A DNA stretch of 36,401 nucleotides from a virus, in the IMG/VR virus record IMGVR_UViG_3300010885_014407, positions 1 through 36,401 of that record; one strand, given 5' to 3'. Under the pieces are notes generated by a model. That model was not told the DNA's origin, did not search any database, and saw only the letters and a list, made by a program, of their open reading frames with translations. Of this stretch, positions 17,928-24,936 are shown piece after piece (positions within the stretch are counted from its first letter, which is position 1; every line of letters starts with the position of its first letter). The translations under genes and the position numbers were made by a program.

Positions 17928-20167
17928 TGGCTGACGAAAATATAAAATGGGATCAGCCATCATCACCTGAAGAAACAATTCAATGGGCGCTTCCGACTGC
18001 TGAAGAAGAGCATCAGGGGCGCGTTGAAAAGTATCAGCCGTCAGCTACAGAGATGGCGAAATCAAGCGGATTTGGTTCTGCTTTATCGGGTAATATTAAA
18101 AATTTACCAATTGTTGGACCATTGTTTGAAAAAGGAATAGCCTACGGCGCTGCTGCAACAGGTCTTCCAATTGTTGAAGGTGATACAACAGAAGAGCGTT
18201 ACCGCAATATTTTGGCTAAAAATGAGGCACGAGACAAAGCCTTACAAGAAGCATATCCCATTACGAGTAAAATTGGTTCTGCAACAGATATTGCTGCAAG
18301 TGTTATGGCGACACCAGCACTTGGAACTGAAGCGGCAATTGCAAAATCTGCTCCTGCATTAAAGTCAGTTGCTCCATTTTTGGGTAAGACAATTGAAGGT
18401 GCTGGGTATGCCTCAGCATCTGCTGCGGCAGAAGGGCCGCCCGGTGAAACTTTAGAGGAAAAAATAAAAAGAATTGGCCCGCAAGCCGCAATTGGTGCTG
18501 CTGCGCCTCATTTGGTTCAAGGTATTTTGGGATCAAGTGCGTGGGCAACTGGTAAAGTTAAAAATCTTGTTTCTGATGTGTTTAATCCAGAAGGCGCAGA
18601 AATTCGTACATTGGCAAAAGAAGCAATTAAAACGCCGGGTAAATCATCAGCAGCAGGATTAACGCCAGAAGAGTATGCCGCCGCTGTCGCTCGTGGTGAA
18701 GATGTTTCATTGCTTGATTTGCAAGGTGCAAAAGGGCGGGTTGCCCATGCTGCTGAACGTCTTCCAGAAAATGAAAATATTTCTAAAATTAATACTGATT
18801 TAGGTCAGCGATTCAGTGAATCTTCTGAACGGCTAGGTAAAGATATTGATACAGCTTTTGGCAAATCAATTGATGCTGCGGCAATACGCGATCAAGCGGT
18901 TAAAGAAGCAAGATTAAATAACAAACCATTATATGAAACTGCTTACGCAACACCGATTGATTATGCGTCTTCAAATGGCAGAAATATTGAAGATATAATC
19001 AATACACGAGTTCCAGCAGCCGCCTTAAAACGTGCCAATGAAATTATGAGGTTAGAAGGAAAGCAATCTAATCAAATATTAGCAGATATTGCTGATAATG
19101 GAGCCGTTACGTTTAAACGTATGCCGGATACCATGCAGGTTGATTATATTACACGCGCCTTGAACGACATGGCTAAGTCTGGCGAAGGCGCTGGGGCTAT
19201 GGGCGGTCAAACACAACTTGGTTCAGCTTATCAGTCTCTTGCGCGGGATTTGCGCGATAATTTAAAAACGGCTGTACCCGAATATGGGGCGGCAGTTGAT
19301 GGCGCTGGGCGTTATATAAAGCAGAACAATGCTTTTGATGCTGGCGTTGAGTTCTTTAATTTGGCAAATGTTGGGGCAAAAACATCTGATCCAAAGTTAA
19401 TCGGGCAGCAACTGAATAATTTTAATAAAGTTTATTCAGACGTTGAAAAAGAAACAATGGCGCAGGGTTTAGCTTCTTATATTAAAGAAAATCCATATGA
19501 GGCTGCCAAAGTTTTTGCAAAAAACGATAAGATAACGATGGATCGTTACAAAACAGTTTTGGGTGATGATCGGTTTAATCAAATTGATGATGCATTGCGT
19601 TTAAACCGACTTGCGGCAATGACCAAAGAAATTGGCAATGCAAGTCAGTCAAGAAATTTGTTTGGTCCTGTCGCGGCTGGAATTGGCCTTGGCACTGGCG
19701 CTGTTTACGCAATTGAAAATTCACCACAGATTTTTGAACACGTCAAAGATAACCCTGTGGCGGCAGGCGGCGTTCTAACATTTTTAGCATTAGCAGGTGC
19801 AGGTAAATCGGGAATTAGCGCCCAAGGAAATCGTAGGGCAGCGGCTCTTCTTTCATTAGCTGCATCTGATAATCCTAAAATATCAGAAAAAATATTAGCG
19901 GCGGCACAAAAAGATGCTCGTGTTCGTGAAGCATTGAAGAATTTAGAAGGCCAAGTTGCAAGAACTTATGCATCTATGAACGCTATGCAACCCTCAGATC
20001 AAAATCGTGAAGGCCGTAAATCTGGCGGTCGCGTTGGCGTTCTTACACCGCAGGCATTATTATCTGATTTGAAACGTCGCAAAATTAAATTGGCCAACAA
20101 GACTGAGCATATGCTGTCATTGCCAGATGATGCGGTCGTTCAGGCTTTAGATGCAGCCAAGAGGTAA
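17927..20167 (+). CDS. Large putative ejection (internal virion) protein
   Basis: A 746-aa, mostly helical, Ala-rich protein following the giant ejection protein with a one-base overlap. The N-terminus (IKWDQP, then ETIQWALPTAEEE) resembles a motif repeated at the start of many phage ejection and tape proteins. Gly/Ala-rich hydrophobic stretches occur at about 110-200 and 575-640 (GPVAAGIGLGTGAVYAI, VAAGGVLTFLALAGAGKSG). They could insert in the host membrane during DNA entry. The C-terminus is basic with a Lys/Arg-rich end. In the P22 layout ejection genes follow the tail genes, matching this order. No lytic transglycosylase or protease motif was found. Confidence 0.6.
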   Translation: MADENIKWDQPSSPEETIQWALPTAEEEHQGRVEKYQPSATEMAKSSGFGSALSGNIKNLPIVGPLFEKGIAYGAAATGLPIVEGDTTEERYRNILAKNEARDKALQEAYPITSKIGSATDIAASVMATPALGTEAAIAKSAPALKSVAPFLGKTIEGAGYASASAAAEGPPGETLEEKIKRIGPQAAIGAAAPHLVQGILGSSAWATGKVKNLVSDVFNPEGAEIRTLAKEAIKTPGKSSAAGLTPEEYAAAVARGEDVSLLDLQGAKGRVAHAAERLPENENISKINTDLGQRFSESSERLGKDIDTAFGKSIDAAAIRDQAVKEARLNNKPLYETAYATPIDYASSNGRNIEDIINTRVPAAALKRANEIMRLEGKQSNQILADIADNGAVTFKRMPDTMQVDYITRALNDMAKSGEGAGAMGGQTQLGSAYQSLARDLRDNLKTAVPEYGAAVDGAGRYIKQNNAFDAGVEFFNLANVGAKTSDPKLIGQQLNNFNKVYSDVEKETMAQGLASYIKENPYEAAKVFAKNDKITMDRYKTVLGDDRFNQIDDALRLNRLAAMTKEIGNASQSRNLFGPVAAGIGLGTGAVYAIENSPQIFEHVKDNPVAAGGVLTFLALAGAGKSGISAQGNRRAAALLSLAASDNPKISEKILAAAQKDARVREALKNLEGQVARTYASMNAMQPSDQNREGRKSGGRVGVLTPQALLSDLKRRKIKLANKTEHMLSLPDDAVVQALDAAKR

Positions 20168-20174
20168 TTTGGTA

Positions 20175-20202
20175 CAGGGAAGACCCACTTTGGCCTCCCC
20201 TG
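20175..20202. terminator. Hairpin between convergent operons, possible terminator
   Basis: Eleven-base arms at 20175-20185 and 20192-20202 pair with two A·C mismatches around a six-base loop. They lie in the 46-base gap where the late (+) and recombination (-) operons meet tail to tail. Position favours a bidirectional terminator, but no run of T follows on either strand, so the call is weak. Confidence 0.35.
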
Positions 20203-20213
20203 CTCCATTGCAG

Positions 20214-20570
20214 TTATTTTACTTCACCAACCGCCAGCACATTAGCTAAATCTGACATCACACGCAGATCAGCCAAACTCTTTGTGGGACTGCCAACTAA
20301 GTGACCAGCATACGCGGCGCTGGTAATCACGTCGCGGTAGTTGTCCTGCCGCCCGTGGTTTTCACTGACCTTCGCAATTGCCATAGCCATAGACATCATT
20401 GCCATGTCATGGGCGGACACCTGTTTATCAAGCATAGCAGTGGCCACCAGAGCCGCCTTTTCTAAAAGCACTACTGGGTCAGCAGTTTTTATTGCATCAG
20501 CCTCAGCGCCCTTCCTTGTGCTTTCTATAAGCTGGCTCCAATTTGGGATAGCCTGTTTTAATTCAACCAT
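20214..20570 (-). CDS. DUF6378-like phage protein
   Basis: A 118-aa protein, last gene of the leftward operon. The segment AHDMAMMSMAMAIAKVSENHGRQDNYRDVITSAAYAGHLVG fits a family pattern (helix, K-A/V-S/A, then a D-xYxDxxxYAA-like helix) seen in many phage replication/recombination clusters, which I recall as DUF6378. Function is unknown in the family. The N-terminal 45 residues are helical and specific to this protein. AAGGA lies nine bases before the ATG. It ends close to the convergent late operon. Confidence 0.5.
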   Translation of the reverse strand: MVELKQAIPNWSQLIESTRKGAEADAIKTADPVVLLEKAALVATAMLDKQVSAHDMAMMSMAMAIAKVSENHGRQDNYRDVITSAAYAGHLVGSPTKSLADLRVMSDLANVLAVGEVK

Positions 20571-20585
20571 TTCAATTTCCTTTTG

Positions 20586-20945
20586 TTAATTTCTGCGTAC
20601 AATAGTTCCGTCCATTTTCTTTTTAAATTTTGATCCTTTCCCAAATGGCAGTGGGTTTTTTGACTGTTTTAAACCAAGAGATACAACCTTCTGGCGTTTA
20701 GCCTTGGCTGCTGTTGAGTGATCCACTTTAGTTTTTTCAGTAGCGCATGGTTTGCAAGTCAAACGAATGTTGTCATCGGTATCGGTTCCGCCCAATTCCA
20801 AGGCACGAACATGCTCATAAATGAAGCCACCAGTGATAAGTTTAATTCCGCACAACATGCAGAACCCTTTTTCACGTTCCCATATTGTCAGTTTCCGTCT
20901 GACAGATAACGATCCCCGTTTTGTTGTGCTAACATCTTCAATCAT
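20586..20945 (-). CDS. HNH endonuclease-like protein
   Basis: A 119-aa protein with an HNH core: WEREKGFCMLCG (Cys29, Cys32), then FIYEHVRALELGGTDTDDNIRLTCKPC with Glu44-His45, Asn59, Cys64 and Cys67, and EKTKVD. The Cys pairs would hold a structural zinc. The position that in many relatives carries the last His (CxxCH) is Ala68 here, so either a variant active site or reduced activity should be considered. The Lys/Arg-rich C-terminus (about 78-119) would bind DNA. It starts inside the end of the upstream gene (8-base overlap). In such operons HNH proteins may take part in recombination or packaging. Confidence 0.75.
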   Translation of the reverse strand: MIEDVSTTKRGSLSVRRKLTIWEREKGFCMLCGIKLITGGFIYEHVRALELGGTDTDDNIRLTCKPCATEKTKVDHSTAAKAKRQKVVSLGLKQSKNPLPFGKGSKFKKKMDGTIVRRN

Positions 20946-21387
20946 GGCTTATTAACTCTGATTGAGGGACAAAGAACGCTGGTCTTCCGGGTGCGCCATT
21001 TCGCCACCACTTTTCTTGTTTTCCGTCTTTGGCCTTAAGGAATCCCCGTATTTGATAAATTCCGTTAACGCCTGTCACAAGCCAATATATTTTTTCATCC
21101 TCATCTTTAGGGTGAAGGATCAAATCAGCATCGTCTCGTTGAGATGTCCTAACTTGGTAAATGCCCGCATCATCGCCACGCATTTTACCTTTTCCATGCC
21201 AAAAGACGCCCAAGTATTTTGCCAAAACAAATTCGCCCATAGCCCCTTCAATATCAAGTTGCCAGTCATTTTGGTTTCCAGCACCGTAAGAAGGTTTGAC
21301 ACCTTTTTTAATATTTTCAATGTGTCTCATAATGCCAGCATTGGCGGCCAACATCATTTCAGCACCATCAAGAACAATCTGCGTCAT
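20938..21387 (-). CDS. Conserved phage protein, possible restriction-endonuclease-like fold
   Basis: 149 aa from the ATG at 21387, chosen because it forms ATGA with the preceding stop and has GGGAG upstream; a longer in-frame form would run 45 bases into the neighbour. The sequence has IEGAMGEFVLAKYLG (Glu47, Glu52), then GDDAGIYQVRTSQRDDADLILHPKD and YWLVTGVNGIYQIRGFL. The order E…E, D, QxR, D is reminiscent of PD-(D/E)XK proteins with a degenerate ExK position (Gln78-Val-Arg80). That fold is an inference; no homologue of known function is recognised. Next to HNH, ERF and Gp157-like genes, a DNA-processing role is reasonable. Confidence 0.5.
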   Translation of the reverse strand: MTQIVLDGAEMMLAANAGIMRHIENIKKGVKPSYGAGNQNDWQLDIEGAMGEFVLAKYLGVFWHGKGKMRGDDAGIYQVRTSQRDDADLILHPKDEDEKIYWLVTGVNGIYQIRGFLKAKDGKQEKWWRNGAPGRPAFFVPQSELISHD

Positions 21388-21737
21388 TGAAACTTGCTCC
21401 CAGCACGGTGAGAAGCCTGTTCTGTCCGCCAAGCCTCAATGATAGCATCACACTTATTGCGCTGCGACCTATGCCACTCATCGGTTTCTATGGCGGCCAC
21501 TTCTTCATTACACGCAATGGCGTAATCCCTGTGTGCTTCCGCCCACGCATCACGCATTGCTACGGATGATTCGGGAGAACTAAGGACAAGCCTTGCCCGT
21601 GTTTGTTTTCGGTTAAATTCCGCCCGTACACGATTGGCACGGGCGGCTGCTGTTTGGTCAGAGGCGGTTGCTAAATAATTCAACGCCTCTTCAATCCATT
21701 CATCACTGATCAATCTCGTTAGTTGCATTCCGTTCAA
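21384..21737 (-). CDS. Conserved helical phage protein, unknown
   Basis: A 117-aa, nearly all-helical protein with an Arg/Ala-rich core (ARANRVRAEFNRKQTRARLVL) and a second helix ending CDAIIEAWRTEQASHRAG. The pattern is one I recall from many phage recombination clusters, always without a known role. The basic helices could contact DNA or a partner nuclease. The ATG at 21737 lies 35 bases inside the upstream gene; the in-frame ATG at 21728 is an alternative. The stop overlaps the next start (ATGA). Confidence 0.55.
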   Translation of the reverse strand: MNGMQLTRLISDEWIEEALNYLATASDQTAAARANRVRAEFNRKQTRARLVLSSPESSVAMRDAWAEAHRDYAIACNEEVAAIETDEWHRSQRNKCDAIIEAWRTEQASHRAGSKFQ

Positions 21738-22149
21738 TCCTTGGTTTGAGTGTTATCCAACACTCTATGTTATGGTTTGGCATTGGAATGGCATCTAAGA
21801 GAACAAGAATTTCGCCATCTTCTAACCACCCGCTGCCAATAATTAATTTACGAGTTGCATTTGATTTATCTGTTTTATACGTCAAAACAGTCCAGTTTTC
21901 CGCAAATTCAGGGTCAATCTGCACATAATTTGCGGGGCGAAGAATCACCCGACAAAAGTTGTCCGAATCAGCAATTGGGATTGCATCAAACTGAATGTTG
22001 ATGGTGTCCTTTCGGGTTGAGAACCCGCGCCCGATCACAATTTCACGCGGATTAGACGTAATTGGATCGGGGCGGTAAGAAACGGCAATCCAATCAAACC
22101 GCCAGTGTTGATCGGTATTTGTTGAATGCATCATTCTTGGAACTTTCAT
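21703..22149 (-). CDS. Tandem-duplicated small beta-domain protein, unknown
   Basis: A 148-aa protein made of two similar halves, residues about 20-72 and 86-136. Both follow the order of a strand with Tyr, a basic residue, I-I/V-I-G-x-G-F/W, a charged turn, I-x-V/I-x-L/F-DAIP, Cys and L-x-P. Single-copy proteins with the ending LDAxPxxGRIxLR are common on plasmids and phages. This one looks like a fused pair, which is an inference. It lies between a helical protein and the small SSB-tipped protein, so a nucleic-acid role would be in keeping. The start site is weak; the in-frame ATG at 22134 is possible. Confidence 0.5.
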   Translation of the reverse strand: MKVPRMMHSTNTDQHWRFDWIAVSYRPDPITSNPREIVIGRGFSTRKDTINIQFDAIPIADSDNFCRVILRPANYVQIDPEFAENWTVLTYKTDKSNATRKLIIGSGWLEDGEILVLLDAIPMPNHNIECWITLKPRIERNATNEIDQ

Positions 22150-22179
22150 TTTTTATGCCGTTCTTGGTTATTTCTCATA

Positions 22180-22416
22180 TCAAAAAGGAATACTGTCATC
22201 TAATTCTTCTGTATCATTGTATGGTATTGCTTTAGGAACTTCATCTTTCAATGAAAATTTAATTGAATAGTACGGGCCATTGCTATTGGTTTTTTGCCAT
22301 CCCGCTATCCGCATTTCCTTGCCATCAATTGTTGCCGTGCCTGTTATATCTGGTTGTTTGTCCATTTTTTTAAACTTGTTTTTGGAAATCATTCCCATCA
22401 TTTCATAACCAGCCAT
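22180..22416 (-). CDS. Small DNA-metabolism protein with an SSB-type acidic C-terminal tip
   Basis: 78 aa from ATG 22416, which follows AAGGAG and lies just after the ERF stop. The N-terminal part (NKFKKMDKQPDITGTATIDGKEMRIAGWQKTNSNGPYYSIKFSL) is a short beta domain of a type widespread in phages and plasmids (DUF736-like in pattern). The protein ends LDDSIPF, nearly the acidic tip DDDIPF by which bacterial SSB recruits partner enzymes. I infer either a single-stranded-DNA-binding role or mimicry of that tip. Transcribed together with ERF, which anneals single strands. Confidence 0.55.
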   Translation of the reverse strand: MAGYEMMGMISKNKFKKMDKQPDITGTATIDGKEMRIAGWQKTNSNGPYYSIKFSLKDEVPKAIPYNDTEELDDSIPF

Positions 22417-22417
22417 C

Positions 22418-23170
22418 TTATTTTGCTCCTTTGTTAAATTCTGCAATCCGATTGGTGCAGGTTTCTGCCATTGCTGTGTATTCTTCATTGTTTACATTAA
22501 TCGCCATCAGCGACCTATTTTTAGCCTCTTGTCTCCAGAACTCACGAACTTCTTTTTCCGTGCTGGCAAAAGACAAGGCGCTGTTAAACAGGGCGACATA
22601 CTTATCCACGTCCTCCCCGCTTGGTGTAAACCCATCCGCGTACTTAATCGGCTGAGGTCCACTCTTTGGCTTGGGTTTGTTCGTTTCTGCCAATTTCTTA
22701 TCGTTAGATGGGGTAGTGTTATTCTTTGTAGTTTGTACCGCGTCTTGCGCTGGCGGCGCGGCCTCATCTTTCTCTGGATCATCACCCGTCTCAATCTGGA
22801 ACAGTTTAAACAGAAGGTATTTGTTAGCGCCTGTAAGGGCTTTGTAAACGCCTTTGTCGCCAACACTGCCCGACTTGGACCTGTCGTTGCCGCAGCCAAC
22901 AGCAACAATCTTATCGGGCCAGATTTCACCGGAAGTATGCGCCAACGTGTACTCCACTGTCAGCATCGTGTTGCCATGCTGATCAATCGGACTGACATTT
23001 CCCACACTGGGAATTAGGGTCAAGCCGTGTTTGATCATGGCAGGACGCAGGCTTTCCAGAAGGGATGCTTCGCTGGCGTACTTGTAGTTGTGGAACTCAT
23101 TCTTGGACGATTTTTGGACGTAAGAAACGTCCTTCATGATGTTGTTCAGTGCTTGGATTATATGTTTCAT
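22418..23170 (-). CDS. erf: ERF-family single-strand annealing protein
   Basis: A 250-aa recombinase of the P22 Erf superfamily. The core at about 1-130 shows YVQKSSKNEFHNYKYASEASLLESLRPAMIKHGLTLIP, then VEYTLAHTSGE and GDKGVYKALTGANKYLLFKLFQIETGDDPE, all typical. A disordered linker (133-175, rich in Pro, Lys, Asn and Thr) leads to a helical C-terminal domain (186-250). It would pair complementary strands during phage recombination or concatemer formation. Neighbours (Gp157-like, SSB-tipped protein, HNH; RusA across the divergent promoter) form a complete recombination set. Confidence 0.88.
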   Translation of the reverse strand: MKHIIQALNNIMKDVSYVQKSSKNEFHNYKYASEASLLESLRPAMIKHGLTLIPSVGNVSPIDQHGNTMLTVEYTLAHTSGEIWPDKIVAVGCGNDRSKSGSVGDKGVYKALTGANKYLLFKLFQIETGDDPEKDEAAPPAQDAVQTTKNNTTPSNDKKLAETNKPKPKSGPQPIKYADGFTPSGEDVDKYVALFNSALSFASTEKEVREFWRQEAKNRSLMAINVNNEEYTAMAETCTNRIAEFNKGAK

Positions 23171-23178
23171 TTTTTGCC

Positions 23179-23700
23179 TTATCGGATTGTTAGCGTTTCA
23201 CCGCCGTTTGATAGTTGTGCGCCGGGAACGTCTTCGCCAGCCTTTAGCCTTTCACCGATCAACGTCTTGTTCGGTGATTTGGTAATACGGAAGAACTCAT
23301 CGGGAAGCAACCCCTCATCCACAATTTCCACACTTTGCGGTTTTGACGTGAGAGAAGCCGTGCCATTTGGGACATTAATTTTCCGCAATTCTGCGGCCTC
23401 CAAAAGGCGACGAATAATGCTGCGGATAACTTCCTGACGCCCCTTGAGTTTTTTTTCTCGCTGCTCTATTCGCGCCCGCGTTAATTTAATACTATCTATA
23501 TAAGATTCAGTAAATATTAGATCAAATAATAATCTATCTATTATTTCTAATAGATCGGTACTACCTTCTAATACATCTGATTTAAAATCATCATCTAATT
23601 TTAACTCTGGATTAGATTCATAGAGCGCAGCCAGTAGATTAGTAATTTCTTGTTCTATTACAGGTAGGGTAATTTTAATTCTATGTAAATCTGTTTTCAT
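23179..23700 (-). CDS. Gp157-family protein
   Basis: 173 aa from ATG 23700, preferred over an in-frame ATG 42 bases upstream because AGAGG lies at the right distance and the extra residues overlap the promoter region. A long helical N-terminal two-thirds carries repeated Leu/Ile and charged residues (to about 120). The C-terminal segment KINVPNGTASLTSKPQSVEIVDEGLLPDEFF, then LKAGEDVPGAQLSNGGETLTIR, matches the phage Gp157 family. Members are reported with phage resistance in streptococci and are frequently beside ssDNA annealing proteins. First gene of the leftward operon. A local AT-rich stretch (23490-23620) with repeated TCTA-like words is noticeable. Confidence 0.8.
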   Translation of the reverse strand: MKTDLHRIKITLPVIEQEITNLLAALYESNPELKLDDDFKSDVLEGSTDLLEIIDRLLFDLIFTESYIDSIKLTRARIEQREKKLKGRQEVIRSIIRRLLEAAELRKINVPNGTASLTSKPQSVEIVDEGLLPDEFFRITKSPNKTLIGERLKAGEDVPGAQLSNGGETLTIR

Positions 23701-23709
23701 TTTTGCCTC

Positions 23710-23738
23710 TTGACGTTTGTTTGCGATGAACGTAAATT
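23710..23738 (+). promoter_or_regulatory. Rightward sigma70-like promoter candidate
   Basis: TTGACG at 23710-23715 and TAAATT at 23733-23738 are separated by 17 bases. A start near 23745 would leave about 18 bases before the ATG at 23763. Would drive the replication operon. Confidence 0.55.
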
Positions 23739-23753
23739 GCATTCAACGTAAAT
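23729..23753. promoter_or_regulatory. Operator-like direct repeats AACGTAAAT
   Basis: AACGTAAAT occurs at 23729-23737 and 23745-23753, 16 bases apart start to start. The first copy covers the -10 regions of both divergent promoter candidates. The small HTH protein at 23993 is a plausible ligand, by position only. Confidence 0.5.
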
Positions 23754-23762
23754 GGATGTCAA
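23734..23762 (-). promoter_or_regulatory. Leftward promoter candidate for the recombination operon
   Basis: On the minus strand TTGACA occupies 23762-23757. After 17 bases the -10 position reads CAATTT (23739-23734), a poor match. The -35 is perfect and the -10 overlaps that of the rightward promoter, suggesting the two compete or need an activator. Confidence 0.4.
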
Positions 23763-23996
23763 ATGATAAATCGCTTAGACCCACCGCTACCTGTAGTGAC
23801 ACCCAAGGGGTCGGCTATGGCTCATTTTCTGTTAGATTACGGGTTTGAGCATCATTTGATGTGGATATGTTTTCAAGATGAAACAGGGGAATGTTGGACA
23901 TGGGAGAATCCGCAAGTGCGATTGCAACCCAACCACACGGCGAATCGGCTATCTCGTTCGTTGATTGGCGGGGAAAAGGATCGGGCCATCCCATGA
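23763..23996 (+). CDS. Small conserved phage protein, unknown
   Basis: A 77-aa protein starting MINRLDPPLPVVTPKGSAMAHFLLDYGFEHHLMWICFQDETGECWTWENPQVRLQPN. I recall this pattern (LDPPLP, TPKG, AHFLxDYxxEHxLxW, then NPxVRxQxN) from many phage genomes, often near replication genes, with no known role. It is compact, with aromatic residues and acidic turns. It begins about 18 bases after the predicted transcription start and its stop overlaps the HTH gene's ATG (ATGA). First gene of the rightward operon. Confidence 0.6.
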   Translation: MINRLDPPLPVVTPKGSAMAHFLLDYGFEHHLMWICFQDETGECWTWENPQVRLQPNHTANRLSRSLIGGEKDRAIP

Positions 23997-24181
23997 AGCA
24001 ATGGCGGCTGGCGTTTCAAATCACGTTGGATGATATTTCTTTTTTAACCGGACTTTCGGTGGCATCTTTGTCGCGCATTGAACGGTACAAACAAACGCCG
24101 CTAATTGGTGCGGCGCAAAAAATCATCAAGATCAGTAACGGTTCTTTAACGCCAGCGGATTTTTTCAATGATCCAAATTGA
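23993..24181 (+). CDS. XRE/Cro-like helix-turn-helix regulator
   Basis: 62 aa from ATG 23993, which forms ATGA with the previous stop; longer in-frame forms would lie inside the neighbouring gene. Residues 1-50 are a single HTH domain: QWRLAFQITLDDISFLTGLS, then ASLSRIERYKQTPL and IIKISNGSLTPADFF, matching the XRE fold with a recognition helix around SVASLSRIE. It has no further domain, like a Cro-type repressor. It probably controls the divergent region 150-280 bases upstream with the AACGTAAAT repeats (inference). Overlaps RusA by 14 bases. Confidence 0.7.
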   Translation: MKQWRLAFQITLDDISFLTGLSVASLSRIERYKQTPLIGAAQKIIKISNGSLTPADFFNDPN

Positions 24182-24542
24182 ATTACCTTTAGCGCCATCA
24201 GTCAATGCATTGTGGCGCATCTCTGGCAAGCGCATGTATCGTACCAAGCAGTACAAAGATTGGCTTGAAGAAGCTGGTTGGATGGTACGTCAACAGACAA
24301 GAAAGACCGTAGATGGCGAATATGCCTTACACATTAAGGCGGTTCGTTCCAACAAAAGGAGGGACTTGGATAACATACTAAAAGCTACGTCAGATTTATT
24401 AGTCGGACTTAAAATTGTGGAAGACGATTCGCAGTGTGTGGCACTGGCTGCGGAGTGGGCCGAAAAATCATCAGCGCCAATGATTGTAACGATTATTCCA
24501 ATAGGCGAAACAAATGAAACAAGAGCAATGGACCTACAGTGA
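24168..24542 (+). CDS. rusA: RusA-family Holliday junction resolvase
   Basis: A 124-aa endonuclease cutting four-way junctions made in phage recombination. Signature residues are Asp66 and Asp68 in RRDLDN, then LKATSDLLVGLKIVEDD with Asp86/Asp87, corresponding to the three metal-binding aspartates of E. coli RusA. The N-terminal ELPLAPSVNALWR is also typical. Length fits the family. It overlaps the HTH gene and the following DnaA-like gene, so it is in one operon. It complements ERF on the opposite strand. Confidence 0.88.
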   Translation: MIQIELPLAPSVNALWRISGKRMYRTKQYKDWLEEAGWMVRQQTRKTVDGEYALHIKAVRSNKRRDLDNILKATSDLLVGLKIVEDDSQCVALAAEWAEKSSAPMIVTIIPIGETNETRAMDLQ

Positions 24543-24936
24543 ACTAAAAGCGCATTATGTTGCAGTGCGGAAACGTCTGGGTGGATTAGGTGAATCTGCC
24601 GGATTGGTTCCAATTACTGCTACACCAGCTATTCAACCCCTTCCTGAGCCGACACCACCACCGAAAGTAAATTGCTGGGAAATTAACAATATCCCTAACA
24701 ATGCTTTCAAACGGTATTTGATTGAGTGGGCGTGGAAGAAAGAAATTGATCCAAATATTTTAGTGTCTCACAACCGTGCAAGAACGATTGTGCCTTTGCG
24801 CCAAGAGTTTTTTCATGATGCAATGCGTGATTTGGAATATTCAAATAGTCAAATAGCGCGATTCATGAACCGCGACCATACAACTGTTCTTTACGCCATT
24901 AAAATGTGGAAAGAGAAAAACAATGCCAGCGCATGA
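24514..24936 (+). CDS. DnaA domain IV-like DNA-binding protein
   Basis: A 140-aa protein. Residues 1-35 are helical, 36-55 are a Pro-rich linker and 75-135 resemble the C-terminal double-stranded-DNA-binding domain of bacterial DnaA: ILVSHNRARTIVPLRQEFFHDAMRDL (helices with Arg88 and Arg90), SNSQIARFMNRDHTTVLYAIKMWK with the hallmark DHTTV at 121-125. There is no AAA+ domain. By family knowledge this part reads DnaA boxes, so the protein may mark a phage origin or compete with host DnaA (inference). Placed just before helicase and primase genes. Confidence 0.75.
   Translation: MKQEQWTYSELKAHYVAVRKRLGGLGESAGLVPITATPAIQPLPEPTPPPKVNCWEINNIPNNAFKRYLIEWAWKKEIDPNILVSHNRARTIVPLRQEFFHDAMRDLEYSNSQIARFMNRDHTTVLYAIKMWKEKNNASA

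Noticed and set aside
20175-20202. Strong rho-independent terminator
   Set aside because: The stem has two mismatches and no T-run on either strand; kept as a weak terminator candidate only.
22601-22612. DnaA box (TTATCCACG) as a phage origin
   Set aside because: Single imperfect copies (also near 6144) lie within genes; no cluster or AT-rich unwinding element beside them.
23490-23620. Foreign AT-rich island in the Gp157-like gene
   Set aside because: The reading frame and family match run straight through it; it reflects Asp/Leu/Ile-rich helices with TCTA-type codons, not an insertion.
23891-23992. Longer start for the HTH protein (extra 31-34 residues)
   Set aside because: The extra part lies wholly within the previous gene and the ATGA junction at 23993 is the normal pattern in this operon.
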